DNA from: Actinomycetota bacterium
GTDB lineage: Bacteria; Actinomycetota; Humimicrobiia; Humimicrobiales; Humimicrobiaceae
Direction: 5' to 3'
Assembly: GCA_023379515.1 (NCBI GenBank)
Contig: JAMCQQ010000002.1
Location: 1 to 6,748, forward strand
DNA: 6,748 nt
Below, in pieces: positions 6,385-6,748 of this stretch. The position numbers were made by a program, and so were the translations under genes. The notes below the pieces were generated by a model. It ran no database searches and was not told the origin of the DNA. It saw nothing but the letters and a program-made list of their open reading frames with translations. Position 1 is the first letter of the stretch, and every line of letters begins with the position of its first letter.

Positions 6385-6672
6385 ATGTCTGAAATAGTTT
6401 TCAATGCTCCAAAACCTAAAAAAGCCCCTCAAACTGATTTAGAGACTCAAGTTGAGAATCTACAAACAACCTTGGCTTCTTTAAACCAGCAAATTATCAT
6501 CCTGCAGGAAACTTTACAGGAAAGGGATCAAAAAATAGCTGAGCTTGAAATGAGATTGGCAAACGGTATTGAGTCTGCGCTGCCGCGCATTGATAATACC
6601 TTGACAATAGTCGGACTCTTCATTAACCTGTACCAACTGATAACCCGGCCCAGAGAGGATAGTGCGGTTTAA
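6385..6672 (+). CDS. Small coiled-coil protein with C-terminal hydrophobic segment, function unknown
   Basis: The protein has 95 residues and I do not recognise its family. Residues 1-17 are a proline- and lysine-containing lead. Residues about 18-60 show heptad-like spacing of L, I and V with many Q and E (from LETQVENLQTTL to IAELEMRL), a strong coiled-coil pattern. Residues 72-87 (TLTIVGLFINLYQLIT) form a hydrophobic helix that could sit in or on a membrane, followed by a charged tail RPREDSAV. It may oligomerise and tether to the membrane. No Shine-Dalgarno is visible before the ATG; the in-frame TAA at 6361 limits extension, and CTG at 6382 is the only other near-start. The next frame begins nine bases after the stop, so an operon is likely. 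Local GC seems somewhat higher than in the glycan cluster. Real-gene status is likely because of the coiled-coil regularity and the promoter. Confidence 0.65.
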   Translation: MSEIVFNAPKPKKAPQTDLETQVENLQTTLASLNQQIIILQETLQERDQKIAELEMRLANGIESALPRIDNTLTIVGLFINLYQLITRPREDSAV

Positions 6673-6681
6673 CCGTTTGAC

Positions 6682-6748
6682 ATGAGTTTGTTAGCAGTGC
6701 TTATTTTTGTAACCTTAAATGAGGCTATTATTGAATTTTTGTTGGCAG
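6682..6748 (+). CDS. Start of a membrane protein, truncated by the window end
   Basis: From the ATG at 6682 the frame is open to the end of the window (22 codons). It encodes a strongly hydrophobic start (MSLLAVLIFVTLNEAIIEFL) that looks like a first membrane helix with an internal NE. It follows the coiled-coil gene by nine bases, with no clear ribosome site. Function cannot be assigned; a small holin-like or other integral membrane protein is possible but unsupported. Confidence 0.45.
   Translation, partial: MSLLAVLIFVTLNEAIIEFLLA

Noticed and set aside
6665..6675. Terminator at CGGTTTAACCG after the coiled-coil gene
   Set aside because: The arms are only five bases around one base and no T-run follows; the next frame starts at once.
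1..6748. tRNA, rRNA, CRISPR array or alternative genetic code
   Set aside because: No cloverleaf, rRNA segments or regularly spaced repeats were seen, and the stops TAA, TAG and TGA all fit normal termination.

Overview
The window is AT-rich and bacterial, with code-11-style stops (TAA, TAG and TGA all end frames). A polytopic GT-C-like membrane protein, a GT2 glycosyltransferase and IS481-like insertion sequences together suggest a small-genome candidate-phylum bacterium (Patescibacteria/CPR, perhaps Microgenomates). That is a guess from protein style, not a proof.

Left part (4-3901, minus strand): a surface-glycan cluster. A GT2 glycosyltransferase (3023-3901) overlaps by 8 bases a large membrane glycosyltransferase-like gene. 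That gene appears as two open frames, 1219-3030 (membrane part plus the start of the soluble part) and 4-1188 (helical and beta-rich part). The two frames are in the same phase, with one TAA codon and ten further codons between them. The TAA lies inside a perfect inverted repeat of 29+1+29 bases (1196-1254). The simplest reading is one protein of about 1000 residues, split by a templated fold-back mutation or a sequence error.

Middle (3937-6327): two related but diverged insertion sequences in divergent orientation. IS-A (3942-5070, minus) has 27-28 bp imperfect terminal repeats beginning TG and a 5-bp target duplication (TTTTC), and sits 35 bases upstream of the GT2 start. IS-B (5195-6327, plus) has the same architecture but no target duplication, so its two flanks were probably not originally adjacent. 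Each codes for a DDE transposase with an N-terminal helix-turn-helix. Neither element carries its own transposase stop codon: both frames run out through the right tip into host DNA. Both share a 5' leader in which a hairpin abuts a strong Shine-Dalgarno, and the left terminal repeat is complementary to the start-codon region. This looks like protection against read-through expression.

Right part (6328-6748, plus): a good sigma70-type promoter lies just outside IS-B, followed by a 95-residue coiled-coil protein with a hydrophobic C-terminal segment and the first 22 codons of a membrane protein cut by the window end. Their function is not recognised.
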